Source: Halopseudomonas pelagia (GTDB lineage Bacteria > Pseudomonadota > Gammaproteobacteria > Pseudomonadales > Pseudomonadaceae). From it: a stretch of DNA of 64,000 nt. Below, one piece after another: positions 28,981 through 37,929 of this stretch; within the stretch, counting starts at the first letter, position 1, and the number at the start of each line of letters is the position of its first letter. The DNA lies in assembly GCF_009497895.1 (NCBI RefSeq), contig NZ_CP033116.1:2666001-2730000 (forward strand). Direction: 5' to 3'. The translations under genes were made by a program, and so were the position numbers. The notes under the pieces were generated by a model, which worked only from the letters and a program-made list of their open reading frames with translations, was not told the DNA's origin and made no database searches.

Positions 28981-29041
28981 GAGGTTTTATTGAAGCCTTA
29001 GGATGGTTTGTGATGTTTTGAACCAATTAAGGAATACGCCA

Positions 29042-30334
29042 ATGCGCTCCATTTCGACTGCGACACGCCTGACTATGTGGGTGTGCATGGCCTTCATTCT
29101 GGTATTGCTAGTGACCATGGGCGTTATGCTCAAACAGGCGGAAAAAGATGTTATACGGGAGCTGCAAGGCGGACGGGCCATGGCCCTGAGCCTGCTCGAA
29201 AGCATGGCTCAGAGGCCGCTCTCGCCATCTGCGAAGATGCTGGATGAGGTGCGCCATGTGCGTATCTCACGGGTTGGCGACCTGGCCACAACCGGCGTGC
29301 CGGAACACCGCACCAGCGCCGTACCGGCATGGCTGCTGGGCTGGATGCAGCCCGCGATAGACCAGTCCTTTGCACCTGTATCTTTGAGCTTTGCCGATGG
29401 CCAGCAATGGCTGATCAGTCCGGATCCGGTGGATGAACTTGAGGAGGTATGGGAGTCGGTACTGCTTCTATTGGGCGTATTCAGCACGGCCCTGGTGTTG
29501 TCATTGCTGGCTATCCATCTCTCATTACACCGCGGCCTTAAGGCCTATCGGCAGCTGCTTGACGCATTGCAACTGATCGGAGTAGGCGATTTACAGGCAC
29601 GCCTAGCGCCGAGCAGCCAAGCCGAGCTGAATCAGTTGGCTGACCGCTTCAACCTCATGGCGGTGGCGTTGCAGCGGGCAGATGCGAAGAATCAGCAATT
29701 GACCCGTGCGCTGATGACGCTGCAGGAGAAAGAGCGCATGCACCTCGCGCATGCGCTGCACGACGATCTGGGCCAATACCTTACCGGTATCCGTGCCCAA
29801 GCCTACATGTTGGGTGAGGCGGCTAGCAGGCCCGATCTGGTGCGCCAGCATGCCGAGCACCTTTTGCAGGCATGCAGTGGCTTGCAGCGAGGCTTCCGTG
29901 CACTGGTGCGGGATCTGCATCCGGTGGTGCTGGATCGACTCGGGCTCGAGCAGGCTGTGCGGCAACTAGCAGGGCAATGGCAGGAACAACAGGGTATCCA
30001 GTGTGTACTCGAGCTTGATGAGTCGTTGCCCCGCCTCGGAACCGAACAGCGCACCCATTTGTATCGGCTGTTGCAGGAAGCCTTGACCAATGTCGCCCGG
30101 CATGCAAAAGCCAGTTCCGTCTGGGTGCGGCTGGTGCATGAGGACGAAGTACTTCAAGTCAGTGTGCAGGATGATGGCCACGGCTTGAGAAACCCTGATC
30201 AATCCTGTGGAGTGGGCATGCGCTCCATGCAGGAGCGCGCTCGCTGCTTGCAGAGCGCGCTGCAAGTGACCTCCAGCCCGGGCATGGGTGTGTTGGTGTC
30301 CCTGGCCATTCCGCTGAAGGTGCTTGCCGCATGA
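29042..30334 (+). CDS. membrane sensor histidine kinase (NarX/HisKA_3 type)
   Basis: 430 residues: TM1 (about 10-30), a periplasmic loop of about 110 residues, TM2 (about 148-168), HAMP (to about 225), HisKA_3 dimerisation domain with phospho-acceptor His in HALHDDLGQYLTGI, and HATPase (NVARHAKASSV, DDGHGL, GVGMRSMQERA). Its stop overlaps the response-regulator start by four bases. It is a candidate sensor of alcohols or lanthanides for the adjacent dehydrogenases, comparable in position to PedS/EraS, but the sensory loop gives no direct clue. Confidence 0.9.
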   Translation: MRSISTATRLTMWVCMAFILVLLVTMGVMLKQAEKDVIRELQGGRAMALSLLESMAQRPLSPSAKMLDEVRHVRISRVGDLATTGVPEHRTSAVPAWLLGWMQPAIDQSFAPVSLSFADGQQWLISPDPVDELEEVWESVLLLLGVFSTALVLSLLAIHLSLHRGLKAYRQLLDALQLIGVGDLQARLAPSSQAELNQLADRFNLMAVALQRADAKNQQLTRALMTLQEKERMHLAHALHDDLGQYLTGIRAQAYMLGEAASRPDLVRQHAEHLLQACSGLQRGFRALVRDLHPVVLDRLGLEQAVRQLAGQWQEQQGIQCVLELDESLPRLGTEQRTHLYRLLQEALTNVARHAKASSVWVRLVHEDEVLQVSVQDDGHGLRNPDQSCGVGMRSMQERARCLQSALQVTSSPGMGVLVSLAIPLKVLAA

Positions 30335-30972
30335 ATATTCTGCTGGTCGATGACCACGCCATCGTTCGGCAAGGTTATACCGGCCTGCTGGAAATGACGT
30401 TTACCCAGGCCCATATCCGCGAGGCTACCAGCGGCGAAGAAGCCATCAGTGCTGCGCAGCAACAGGTGCCTGATCTGGTGGTGCTGGACATCGGGCTGCC
30501 GGGCATCAGCGGTGTCGAAACCGCCCGGCGGTTGCTGCTGCGCTGGCCCTCCATGCGCATTCTGTTTTTCAGCATGCACGATGAGCTGCCGTTGGTACGT
30601 CAGGCGCTGGCAACGGGTGCGCTCGGGTACATTACAAAAGGTGCAGCTCCGGATGTATTACTTGAGGCGGTACGGCGCTGCCTGGGCGGACAGCGCTATA
30701 TCGAACAGGACCTCGCTACCCAGCTGGCCTGTGCCGGTACCGATGGCACGCTCGATCCGAGGCTGAAATGCATGACTCAGCGCGAGTTTGAGATATTTGT
30801 CATGCTCGCCAAGGGCACGCCACCCCGGCGCATCGCCAGCCAGCTGTGCATTAGCAGCAAGACGGTGTCGAACAATCTGACGGTGCTCAAGCAGAAACTG
30901 AATGTCAGCTCTCTCACGGAACTGGTACACCTGGCCATCGATACCGGAGTCATTCGGGTGCAGGTGGCTTGA
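30331..30972 (+). CDS. LuxR-type response regulator (ExaE/EraR-like)
   Basis: 213 residues: receiver with DDH acidic pocket and phospho-Asp in VVLDIGLPG, and LuxR helix-turn-helix at about 145-205 (TPPRRIASQLCISSKTVSNN). It is translationally coupled to the kinase. In P. aeruginosa the corresponding EraSR (ExaDE) pair turns on exaA. It is convergent with the pentapeptide gene. Confidence 0.9.
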   Translation: MNILLVDDHAIVRQGYTGLLEMTFTQAHIREATSGEEAISAAQQQVPDLVVLDIGLPGISGVETARRLLLRWPSMRILFFSMHDELPLVRQALATGALGYITKGAAPDVLLEAVRRCLGGQRYIEQDLATQLACAGTDGTLDPRLKCMTQREFEIFVMLAKGTPPRRIASQLCISSKTVSNNLTVLKQKLNVSSLTELVHLAIDTGVIRVQVA

Positions 30973-30987
30973 GCGCGCCAGCGTTCG

Positions 30988-31659
30988 TCACTTTTCCCAG
31001 TCAACCGGGCAGGCAGTGCAGTTGCGCATGTGCATGTTGAGAAAGGTGCCGTAGTGCAGCCGGGCGCCACTCATGTCGGCAGACTCCAGGTTGGCGTGGT
31101 TCATTTTCGACTCCTGCAGGTTGGCATCGCGCAGGTTTGCGCCTTTCAGGTCTGCCTTGGGTAACCAGGCCATTTCCAGGTTGGCAGCCCGCAAAATGGT
31201 GCCATGCATGCTAGCACCACTGAAACGGGCGAATTCCAGGTTGGCCCCGGTAAAATCCGCATCCTTGAATTGTCCTCCCTGGGCGGTCAGATTCCAGGCC
31301 TGAGAACCGACAAAACTGCTACCGATGGCGCTGACACCGCGCATCGCAGTTTGCTGCAGGCTCGCGCGGTTGAGATTGGCGCCGTCCAGTTTGGCGCTGT
31401 CCAGCCTGGCCTGATCGAGCTGCGCGTGGCGAAGGTCGGCACCACGTAGATCGGCACCGGTGAAGTCGGCCTTGCGCAGATCCATATTACGCAGATCGGC
31501 GTTGCGCAGATCAACGCCCGCACATTGTGTGCCGGGCATCAGTGCGCAGCCATTGAGGGTAACGATGTCCTGCTCGGCGAGATCAGCGGTTTGTGCCGCC
31601 AGCGGCAGCCCGGCGCTGATGCCGACAAGCAGTAAGCTTCTGGTAAGAAAGGATTTCAT
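30988..31659 (-). CDS. exported pentapeptide-repeat protein
   Basis: 223 residues. A signal peptide (to LAAQTADLA) is followed by about 30 A(D/N)Lxx pentapeptide repeats (residues about 50-205) that should form a right-handed quadrilateral helix. It has two cysteines before the repeats (CALMPGTQC) and two at the C-terminus (CTACPVDW), suitable for disulfides. Similar genes occur beside quinoprotein alcohol dehydrogenases in pseudomonads. It lies downstream of, and on the same strand as, the calcium-type dehydrogenase, with a 66-base gap, so it may be co-transcribed. The function is unknown. Confidence 0.85.
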   Translation of the reverse strand: MKSFLTRSLLLVGISAGLPLAAQTADLAEQDIVTLNGCALMPGTQCAGVDLRNADLRNMDLRKADFTGADLRGADLRHAQLDQARLDSAKLDGANLNRASLQQTAMRGVSAIGSSFVGSQAWNLTAQGGQFKDADFTGANLEFARFSGASMHGTILRAANLEMAWLPKADLKGANLRDANLQESKMNHANLESADMSGARLHYGTFLNMHMRNCTACPVDWEK

Positions 31660-31725
31660 TGTTCAGCTCCGATGGCAACGCCCGGTCCTGCCGGGCGCGC
31701 CTTAAGGGATAAAGACGTTAATGGT

Positions 31726-33597
31726 TCAACGCTTGGCGCTGCTGGTATCCCAGCTAGGTAGTTTGAACACCCAGAACGAGCCGCCCTGAGCAACAGGCTT
31801 GGTCAGCTCGGCCATCTCGCCGCCCCAGAGTGGAACCGCGCCGCCGTAACCGGTGGTGACACCGATATACTGCTCGCCGTCCATTTCCCAGGTGATCGGG
31901 GGCGAAATGATTCCGGTGCCGGTCTGGAACTTCCAGACTTCCTTGCCGGTTTTGGCGTCAAAGGCCTTGAAGTAACCGTCACCCGTTCCGGTGAACACCA
32001 GGTTGCCTGCGGTCGCCAGCACGCCGGCCCAGAGCGGCAAAGGCTCCTTGTGCTCCCACTCGACCTTACCGGTAGTGGGGTTCATGGCGCGCAGGATGCC
32101 GACATGGTCATCAAACATGCGCTTGATCCGAAAGCCCATGCCCAGGTAGGCCGAGCCCTTGTTGTAACTGACCTCTTCGGTCCAGTAGTCCTCTTTCCAG
32201 TGGTTGGCCGGCACATAGAACAGGCCGGTATCCTGGCTGTAGGCCATGGGGTTCCAGTTCTTGCCGCCAAGGAAGGGCGGTGAGACTTCGACGGCTTCGC
32301 TACGTTCCTGGCCGGGTTCCAGCCGAGCCGGGCGCTGCCCCTTGTTTTCCACTGGGCGGCCGGTCTTCAAATCAATATGACTTGCCCAGGTAATGTTGTC
32401 GACGAAGGGGAAGGCGTTAGCCAGTTTGCCGTTGTTGCGATCCACGACATAAAAGAAGCCGTTACGATCAGCGTGAGCAGTGGCTTTGAGTGTCTTGCCG
32501 GCCTTGTCCTTGTAATCGAACAGCACCAGTTCGTTGTTGCCGGAGAAATCCCAGGCATCGTTGGGCGTGTGCTGGTAGAACCACTTGACCTCGCCCGTGG
32601 TGGCATCAACGCCCACCTGGCCCGAGGTATACAGGCTGTCGTAGTCGGCAGGTTTGCCGTCCTTGCCGGTGCGCGCCCAGCCGTTCCAGGGCGCCGGGTT
32701 CCCAGCGCCAATGATGATGGTGTTGGTCTCAACATCAAAGCTGGCGCTCTGCCAGGGAGCTCCGCCGCCCTGGCTCCAGGCCTCGACCTTGCCGGTAGGT
32801 GAATTCGGATCATCCGGCCAGGAAGGCGCCTTGACGTCACCGGTGGGCGTGCTGTCCTTGCCATTCAGGCGCCCCATATGCCCTTCAACGAACGGCCGCA
32901 TCCAGATTTCCTTGCCAGTCTCCGGATCGCGGGCGAAGAGCTTGCCCACTACGCCGAATTCGTCGCCGGAGGAACCATGGATAAGCATGACCTTGCCGGA
33001 TTTTTGATCTTTAACGATGGTCGGGGCGCCCGTCATGGTGTAACCGGCCTGGTGGTCACCGAATTTTTCACGCCACACTACCTTGCCAGTGTCCTTGTTC
33101 AGCGCGACCACGCCCGCATCCAGGGTGCCAAAGAACACATTGTCGCCATAGATCGCGGCGCCGCGGTTAACGACGTCGCAGCAGGGCCGGATGTCATCGG
33201 GCAGACGGTGAGCATAACTCCACAGGCGTGCGCCGGTCTTAGCGTCTAGGGCAAATATCCGCGAGTAGGAGCCGGTCACATAGATCACGCCGTCATGAAT
33301 GATCGCTTGGGACTCCTGTCCGCGCTGCTTTTCATCGCCAAACGAATAGGACCATGCTGGCGTCAGCTTGTAGATGTTGTCGCTATTGACCTGGTTCAGC
33401 GGGCTCCAGCGCTGGGCGTTGGTGCCCATGCCGTATTGCAAGACGTTATGCGTGGAGGTGTGATCGTTTGCGATATCGTCCCAGGTAACCGGCTTGGCCG
33501 TAGCATGGGGCGCGGCCAGGGCAATACTGGCGGCCATCGCCAGGCACTTGACCGCCTGGGCGAGGGGGTTTGGAGCAGGAAGCGTTCTTGTTCTCAT
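31726..33597 (-). CDS. exaA: PQQ-dependent alcohol dehydrogenase, calcium type (ExaA/PedE)
   Basis: 623 residues, the ExaA length; an eight-bladed propeller quinoprotein, periplasmic. ATG 33597 follows AAGGAAA; the signal peptide ends PHATA. The vicinal cysteines in RPCCDVVNR form the disulfide next to PQQ. The catalytic Asp350 is followed by Phe-Ser (WDFSG); the second position after the Asp is not acidic, which is the calcium-type arrangement. It oxidises primary alcohols and passes electrons to the cytochrome c encoded divergently. Its tail (LPSWDTSSAKR) is normal. Alternative names are QedH or PedE. Confidence 0.95.
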   Translation of the reverse strand: MRTRTLPAPNPLAQAVKCLAMAASIALAAPHATAKPVTWDDIANDHTSTHNVLQYGMGTNAQRWSPLNQVNSDNIYKLTPAWSYSFGDEKQRGQESQAIIHDGVIYVTGSYSRIFALDAKTGARLWSYAHRLPDDIRPCCDVVNRGAAIYGDNVFFGTLDAGVVALNKDTGKVVWREKFGDHQAGYTMTGAPTIVKDQKSGKVMLIHGSSGDEFGVVGKLFARDPETGKEIWMRPFVEGHMGRLNGKDSTPTGDVKAPSWPDDPNSPTGKVEAWSQGGGAPWQSASFDVETNTIIIGAGNPAPWNGWARTGKDGKPADYDSLYTSGQVGVDATTGEVKWFYQHTPNDAWDFSGNNELVLFDYKDKAGKTLKATAHADRNGFFYVVDRNNGKLANAFPFVDNITWASHIDLKTGRPVENKGQRPARLEPGQERSEAVEVSPPFLGGKNWNPMAYSQDTGLFYVPANHWKEDYWTEEVSYNKGSAYLGMGFRIKRMFDDHVGILRAMNPTTGKVEWEHKEPLPLWAGVLATAGNLVFTGTGDGYFKAFDAKTGKEVWKFQTGTGIISPPITWEMDGEQYIGVTTGYGGAVPLWGGEMAELTKPVAQGGSFWVFKLPSWDTSSAKR

Positions 33598-33974
33598 GGC
33601 AGTGTTTCCTTGTTGTTGGAAGAGGGCAGCAATGCTGGTCCACGTCGCCATATTGGTCAGTCGCTGATGCACGTGATACGGAAAATGCCCCGGTCTTTGC
33701 GGGAAATATGCCCTGCCCGCTAGCGTTTGGGACGCCCTCAACAGGAGCGCTACCTTGGGCGGAGGAAATCACTGCTTTCGGTCATTTCACTGCATAGAAC
33801 TTGTTCTGAACCGCCAATGCGGAGGTGCGGGCGCAGGTCGGCTGAAATACCTACGACCAAGGAACTAAATTGCGGCCACCAAAGCAGCATTGGGGTTAGG
33901 TCTGCGCCTTCCTACCATGGATCTCGGATATTCAAATAATGATCCGTGCTGGACACGGCCAAGAGGTGAGCCCT
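33598..33974. promoter_or_regulatory. divergent promoter region of exaA and the cytochrome c gene
   Basis: 377 bases with no gene. It holds two copies of the locus motif: ACCAAGGAACTAAATT at 33856-33871 and ACCAAAGCAGCATT at 33878-33891, 22 bases apart. Open frames crossing it are upstream extensions of exaA. Confidence 0.5.
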
Positions 33975-34409
33975 ATGAGGTATTTCAAGCAGGCACTGAA
34001 GATAAGCGCTTTGGGACTATTGCTGGCGACAGGCCAGGCGTTGGCCCACGGCAATGTCACGCCCCAGTCGGTGGATACCAAGGACCTGGAAAAGTTGGGT
34101 GACGAATGGCTCGAGACCAACCCCTATCGCGATCATCCACAGCATGATCTGGCGGTGAAAATCGGCGCCTCTGCCTACAACCAGAACTGCGCCGCTTGTC
34201 ATGGGCTGGAGGCCATTTCGGGCGGTATGACACCAGACTTGCGCGAGCTGGAGGTCGGCGAATTCGGTGATGAATGGTATAAGGAACGAGTCGTCAATGG
34301 CGCGGTGCGAGATGGGCGGGTGTATATGCCACGCATGGGCGACGTCCTCAGCCAGGAGGCATTGTGGGCCATCCGTACCTGGCTGGAAACTGTCGCAGTC
34401 GAGCAATAA
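33975..34409 (+). CDS. exaB: periplasmic cytochrome c (ExaB/PedF)
   Basis: 144 residues with a signal peptide ending QALAHG, one heme motif CAACH at about residue 75, and a distal Met in the YMPRMGD segment. It is the size of cytochrome c550 (ExaB), the electron acceptor of the quinoprotein dehydrogenases. ATG 33975 follows AGAGGTGAGCC. It is followed after three bases by the binding-protein gene. A cytochrome of this class would hand electrons to a terminal oxidase. Confidence 0.93.
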   Translation: MRYFKQALKISALGLLLATGQALAHGNVTPQSVDTKDLEKLGDEWLETNPYRDHPQHDLAVKIGASAYNQNCAACHGLEAISGGMTPDLRELEVGEFGDEWYKERVVNGAVRDGRVYMPRMGDVLSQEALWAIRTWLETVAVEQ

Positions 34410-34412
34410 AGC

Positions 34413-35309
34413 ATGCTCAGCCTGCGCGTTATCGGGTTGTGCTGCTGCTTGTTGCTGGCGATGCCGGTGCAGGCGTTCAACATTACCCATATCCGCGACC
34501 ATGATGAAATCATCGAGTCGGGGTACCTTAAGGTGGCGGTCTACGAAGACTATCCCCCCTACAGCTTCATGCAGGATGGCCAGCCCAGAGGCGTCGACGT
34601 CGAGCTGGCCAAAGCGCTGGCGGCAGAGCTGGGTGTGGAGCTGAGGCTGCAATGGATGACGCCTGATGAAAACTTCGACGGCGACCTGCGCAATCACCTG
34701 TGGAAAGGCCACTATTTGCGCCCAGGCCAGATCGCCGATGTCATGTTGCGTGCGCCCAACGATAAAGCGTACAGCAACATGCGTGACGATTTGGGGCTGC
34801 CCGCGCACGAATTGATTCACATGTTCGGCGCTTACCAGCAGGAGCGCTGGCAAGCCGCCTATGACCCGCGACAGATAGACGCGGTGCCCAGCATTGCGAT
34901 CTTTCAATACCACCCGGTCGGCGTTGAGGAAGACTCCATTCCCGCGTTCTACTTGGCCAGCGTCATGAACGGCCAGTTGAGCAAGATGACTCGCCACTAT
35001 CGCAACCTTGGCCAGGCCTTTGCCGCGATGGAGACCGGTGAAGTGCATGCCGTCATGGGTACCCAGGCCGAGATTGACTGGCTGCTAGCCGAGCATGCCG
35101 ATGCCGGTATGCAACTGACCGAAAACGCCTACCCTAATATGGGCAAACAGGTCTGGGATCTGGGCATGGCCGTGCACGACTCCAACCGGCAACTGGCCTA
35201 CGCGCTGGGTGATATAGCCGAAGCAATGGTGCTGGACGGGCGCATGGCCGCACTCTATGCAGACTATGGTTTGCGTTACATGCTGCCGAGCTACTACACC
35301 GACATCTGA
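34413..35309 (+). CDS. quinoprotein-associated periplasmic binding protein (XoxJ/MxaJ-like)
   Basis: 298 residues with a signal peptide ending PVQAFN and an SBP_bac_3 fold (opening LKVAVYEDYPPYSFMQDGQPRGVDVELAKAL). No ABC permease of this type follows, so it is not a simple transporter part. Related proteins (MxaJ, XoxJ) sit next to quinoprotein dehydrogenases and are thought to help assemble or activate the apoenzyme. It is placed between the cytochrome and the lanthanide-type enzyme, whose activation it may serve. Confidence 0.88.
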   Translation: MLSLRVIGLCCCLLLAMPVQAFNITHIRDHDEIIESGYLKVAVYEDYPPYSFMQDGQPRGVDVELAKALAAELGVELRLQWMTPDENFDGDLRNHLWKGHYLRPGQIADVMLRAPNDKAYSNMRDDLGLPAHELIHMFGAYQQERWQAAYDPRQIDAVPSIAIFQYHPVGVEEDSIPAFYLASVMNGQLSKMTRHYRNLGQAFAAMETGEVHAVMGTQAEIDWLLAEHADAGMQLTENAYPNMGKQVWDLGMAVHDSNRQLAYALGDIAEAMVLDGRMAALYADYGLRYMLPSYYTDI

Positions 35310-35325
35310 TACCGTTTCATGTTTG

Positions 35326-35366
35326 CCGGTTTGCACGATGCCTACTGTGCAAACCGGATTTTTTTT
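35326..35366 (+). terminator. terminator after the binding-protein gene
   Basis: CCGGTTTGCAC / GTGCAAACCGG stem with a loop of about ten bases, followed by ATT and a T-run. It separates the cytochrome/binding-protein unit from the next dehydrogenase. Confidence 0.85.
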
Positions 35367-35387
35367 GCCCGGCATCAGGGTATTGCT

Positions 35388-35406
35388 ACCAAGTGATGAG
35401 CTAAAT
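35388..35406 (+). promoter_or_regulatory. putative PQQ-regulon motif upstream of the lanthanide-type dehydrogenase
   Basis: ACCAAGTGATGAGCTAAAT, about 120-140 bases before the start codon. It is a weaker and longer match to the shared motif, which would fit separate regulation of this gene. Confidence 0.3.
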
Positions 35407-35527
35407 AACCCCTGGGTTGGATTGTTGCTCTGGTCTCAGCGGCGAAGAATCAATGCCTGAGGCGGGAAAATTTCCCGGTTCTTCGCTGACTCGACCAACA
35501 CAACAATACATCTCTGAGGTAGCAGCA

Positions 35528-37300
35528 ATGACACACCGCTCACCCTTCGTCCTGACCGCGCTGGTAGCCGCCATGAGTTTTTCCGGTTTGGCTGTCGCCG
35601 GCGTCACCTATGACGACATCAACAATGACGCGACCACCACCGACTCCATCGTCTCCTACGGCATGGGAACCCAGGGCCAGCGCTACAGCCCATTGACCAT
35701 GGTCAACGACACCAACGTCGATCAGTTGCAGCCCGCATGGGCGTTCTCGCTAGGTGGTGAAAAACAGCGTGGCCAGCAAGCACAGCCGATGATCAAGGAT
35801 GGCGTGATGTATATCACCGGTTCCTACTCACGGGTTTTTGCGGTCGACGCTCGCACTGGCAAGAAGCTCTGGCAATACGATGCGCGCCTGCCGGACGGCA
35901 TCATGCCCTGTTGTGACGTAATCAATCGCGGTGTGGCGCTGATCGATGATCTGGTGATTTTCGGCACCCTCGATGCAAAGCTCGTGGCTCTGCACAAAGA
36001 CACCGGGAAAGTGGTCTGGCGCAAGACAGTGGCCGACTACAAGGCCGGATATGCCATTACTGCCGCACCCTTGATCGTTAATGGTAAGTTGATTACCGGC
36101 GTCTCCGGCGGTGAGTTTGGTGTGGTTGGCAAGATTGAAGCCTACGACCCAACCAACGGCGAACTGCTCTGGACACGCCCGACTATTGAAGGCCACATGG
36201 GCTATACCTACAAGGACGGTAAAGCCATCGAAGCGGGTATTTCCGGTGGCGAAGCCAATAAGACCTGGCCAGGTGACCTGTGGAAAACCGGTGGTGGCGC
36301 ACCTTGGCTGGGTGGCTTTTACGACCCGGAGACCAACCTGCTGCTGTTCGGTACCGGCAACCCCGCGCCCTGGAACTCGCACATGCGCAAGGGCGACAAC
36401 CTCTACAGCTCGTCACGCCTGGCACTCAACCCCGATGACGGCACGATCACATGGCACTTCCAGACCACCCCGAACGATGGCTGGGACTACGACGGTGTAA
36501 ACGAGTTGGTGTCCTTCAACTATAAGGAAGGTAATAAGGAAATCAAAGCCGCCGCGACCGCTGACCGCAACGGCTTTTTCTATGTACTGGACCGCACCAA
36601 CGGCAAGTTCATCCGTGGCTTCCCGTTTGTAGACACCATCACCTGGGCCAAGGGGCTGGACACGAACGGCCGGCCTATATACAGCGAGGATCACCGCCCG
36701 GGCGCGCCAACCGAATCCGGGGACCAGGGGAAAACGGTTTACGCCGCGCCTGCCTTCCTGGGAGGCAAGAACTGGCAGCCCATGGCTTACAGTCAGGATA
36801 CCGGCCTGTTCTACGTGCCTTCCAACGAATGGGGTATGGATATCTGGAACGAAAGCACGGCGTACAAGAAAGGCGCGGCCTACCTGGGCGCAGGCTTCAC
36901 CATCAAACCCATCCACGACGACTACATTGGCGTACTCAGGGCCATGGACCCCAAAACCGGCAAGGAAGTCTGGCGCGTGAAAAATCCGGCGCCACTCTGG
37001 GGCGGTGTACTGAGCACCAAAGGCAACCTGGTCTTTACCGGCAACCCGGAAGGTTACCTGATGGCCTTCAATGCCAGGAATGGCGAGAAGCTGTGGGAGT
37101 TCAACACTGGTTCAGGCGTGATTGGTAATCCGGTTACCTGGGATATGGATGGCGAACAGTACGTATCTGTGCTGTCTGGCTGGGGCGGGGCGGTACCCTT
37201 GTGGGGCGGCCAAGTTGCCGAGATCGTCAAGGACTTCAACCAGGGCGGTATGCTCTGGACATTTAAAATACCGAAACCCACTCCGGTAGCCAATCGTTGA
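35528..37300 (+). CDS. pedH: PQQ-dependent alcohol dehydrogenase, lanthanide type (PedH-like)
   Basis: 590 residues, periplasmic eight-bladed quinoprotein with a signal peptide ending LAVAGV. ATG 35528 is chosen because the signal peptide begins there; the frame is open to 35417. The vicinal cysteines MPCCDVINR are present. The catalytic Asp320 is followed by Tyr-Asp322 (WDYDG). The extra Asp two residues on is the known mark of lanthanide-binding enzymes such as XoxF and PedH, and differs from the Ser in the neighbouring exaA. It is a single-gene unit with terminators on both sides. Substrate range is not readable from sequence, but PedH enzymes oxidise many alcohols and aldehydes. Confidence 0.93.
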   Translation: MTHRSPFVLTALVAAMSFSGLAVAGVTYDDINNDATTTDSIVSYGMGTQGQRYSPLTMVNDTNVDQLQPAWAFSLGGEKQRGQQAQPMIKDGVMYITGSYSRVFAVDARTGKKLWQYDARLPDGIMPCCDVINRGVALIDDLVIFGTLDAKLVALHKDTGKVVWRKTVADYKAGYAITAAPLIVNGKLITGVSGGEFGVVGKIEAYDPTNGELLWTRPTIEGHMGYTYKDGKAIEAGISGGEANKTWPGDLWKTGGGAPWLGGFYDPETNLLLFGTGNPAPWNSHMRKGDNLYSSSRLALNPDDGTITWHFQTTPNDGWDYDGVNELVSFNYKEGNKEIKAAATADRNGFFYVLDRTNGKFIRGFPFVDTITWAKGLDTNGRPIYSEDHRPGAPTESGDQGKTVYAAPAFLGGKNWQPMAYSQDTGLFYVPSNEWGMDIWNESTAYKKGAAYLGAGFTIKPIHDDYIGVLRAMDPKTGKEVWRVKNPAPLWGGVLSTKGNLVFTGNPEGYLMAFNARNGEKLWEFNTGSGVIGNPVTWDMDGEQYVSVLSGWGGAVPLWGGQVAEIVKDFNQGGMLWTFKIPKPTPVANR

Positions 37301-37326
37301 TCTGATGGATTGACCAGCAAGAGAGG

Positions 37327-37350
37327 AAGGGCCTGCTAGCAGGCCCTTTT
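37327..37350 (+). terminator. terminator after pedH
   Basis: AAGGGCCTGCTAGCAGGCCCTTTT: a perfect GGGCCTGC / GCAGGCCC palindrome with T-run, 27 bases after the stop. Confidence 0.85.
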
Positions 37351-37699
37351 CATTCCATAAAAACAATGAAAGCCCTCTAATGGAAATCTTCTTTATAGAT
37401 CCGCGTTAAATGCTCGTTTTCGAATACTATAGAGCTACACGCTATAGTGCTGACTCGGGAGGGGGGTGATAATGTATTTACTGCAAATATTCGGCAGCTG
37501 CCGGCCAATGGTTGAGACACGTTCTGCTGGGGCGCAGGGTTGGTAACGGATTGCTGCTATTTAAACTCTTCAGAAGGTGCGACTAATCTGTCGACATGTT
37601 CGCACACGTCAAAAAGGTGCTTTAACTATATGATATAGCTAGATTATTCTAAGTCTATATCTGTCTCATGCTGTCTATTTGGATACTGATAATGGCGGA

Positions 37700-37757
37700 C
37701 TGTCCCTCCGCCAAATAAACAAAAAAGCCTCAGCGAAAGCTGGGGCTTTTTTCGTTT
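37700..37757 (+). repeat. copy of the tRNA-Ser 3' end plus terminator (putative distal att)
   Basis: About 57 bases almost identical to 170-225: CTGTCCCTCCGCCA, then an A-rich spacer and the same GCCTCAGC hairpin with T-run. Differences are one substitution and an inserted A in the A-rich spacer, plus a C after the T-run. No tRNA 5' part is present. With 93-225 it brackets 37.5 kb containing the recombinase and the whole PQQ locus, so it may be the far junction of an island. Confidence 0.7.
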
Positions 37758-37850
37758 CTATGACCCATCCCTGAACGGATTGCCAGCGCGCGAAGCGCTG
37801 CACTGTCTGAGCCCCCAGCGCCGCCATCTTGCTAACCGGGCCTTCCAATA

Positions 37851-37866
37851 CTGTATTGATATCCAG
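37851..37866 (+). promoter_or_regulatory. LexA (SOS) box of yebG
   Basis: CTGTATTGATATCCAG fits the CTG-N10-CAG SOS-box consensus with an AT-rich centre. It lies 63 bases before the yebG start, and yebG is a known SOS gene. Confidence 0.85.
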
Positions 37867-37929
37867 TACAATGCCGAATTCCGCCACTCAACAGGTGTCG
37901 GGACCTCCATTCAGCCTGAAGGTACCACT

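Larger units (their letters stand above)
37351..37929. other. intergenic stretch with a tRNA-Ser fragment and a LexA box
   Basis: About 580 bases without a gene. The first 340 are AT-richer than their surroundings and show no recognisable coding sequence. A copy of the tRNA-Ser 3' end and terminator follows at 37700, and the yebG promoter with its LexA box occupies the end. Confidence 0.6.

Noticed and set aside
93..37757. Prophage between the tRNA-Ser repeats
   Set aside because: Apart from the recombinase there are no phage structural, packaging or lysis genes.
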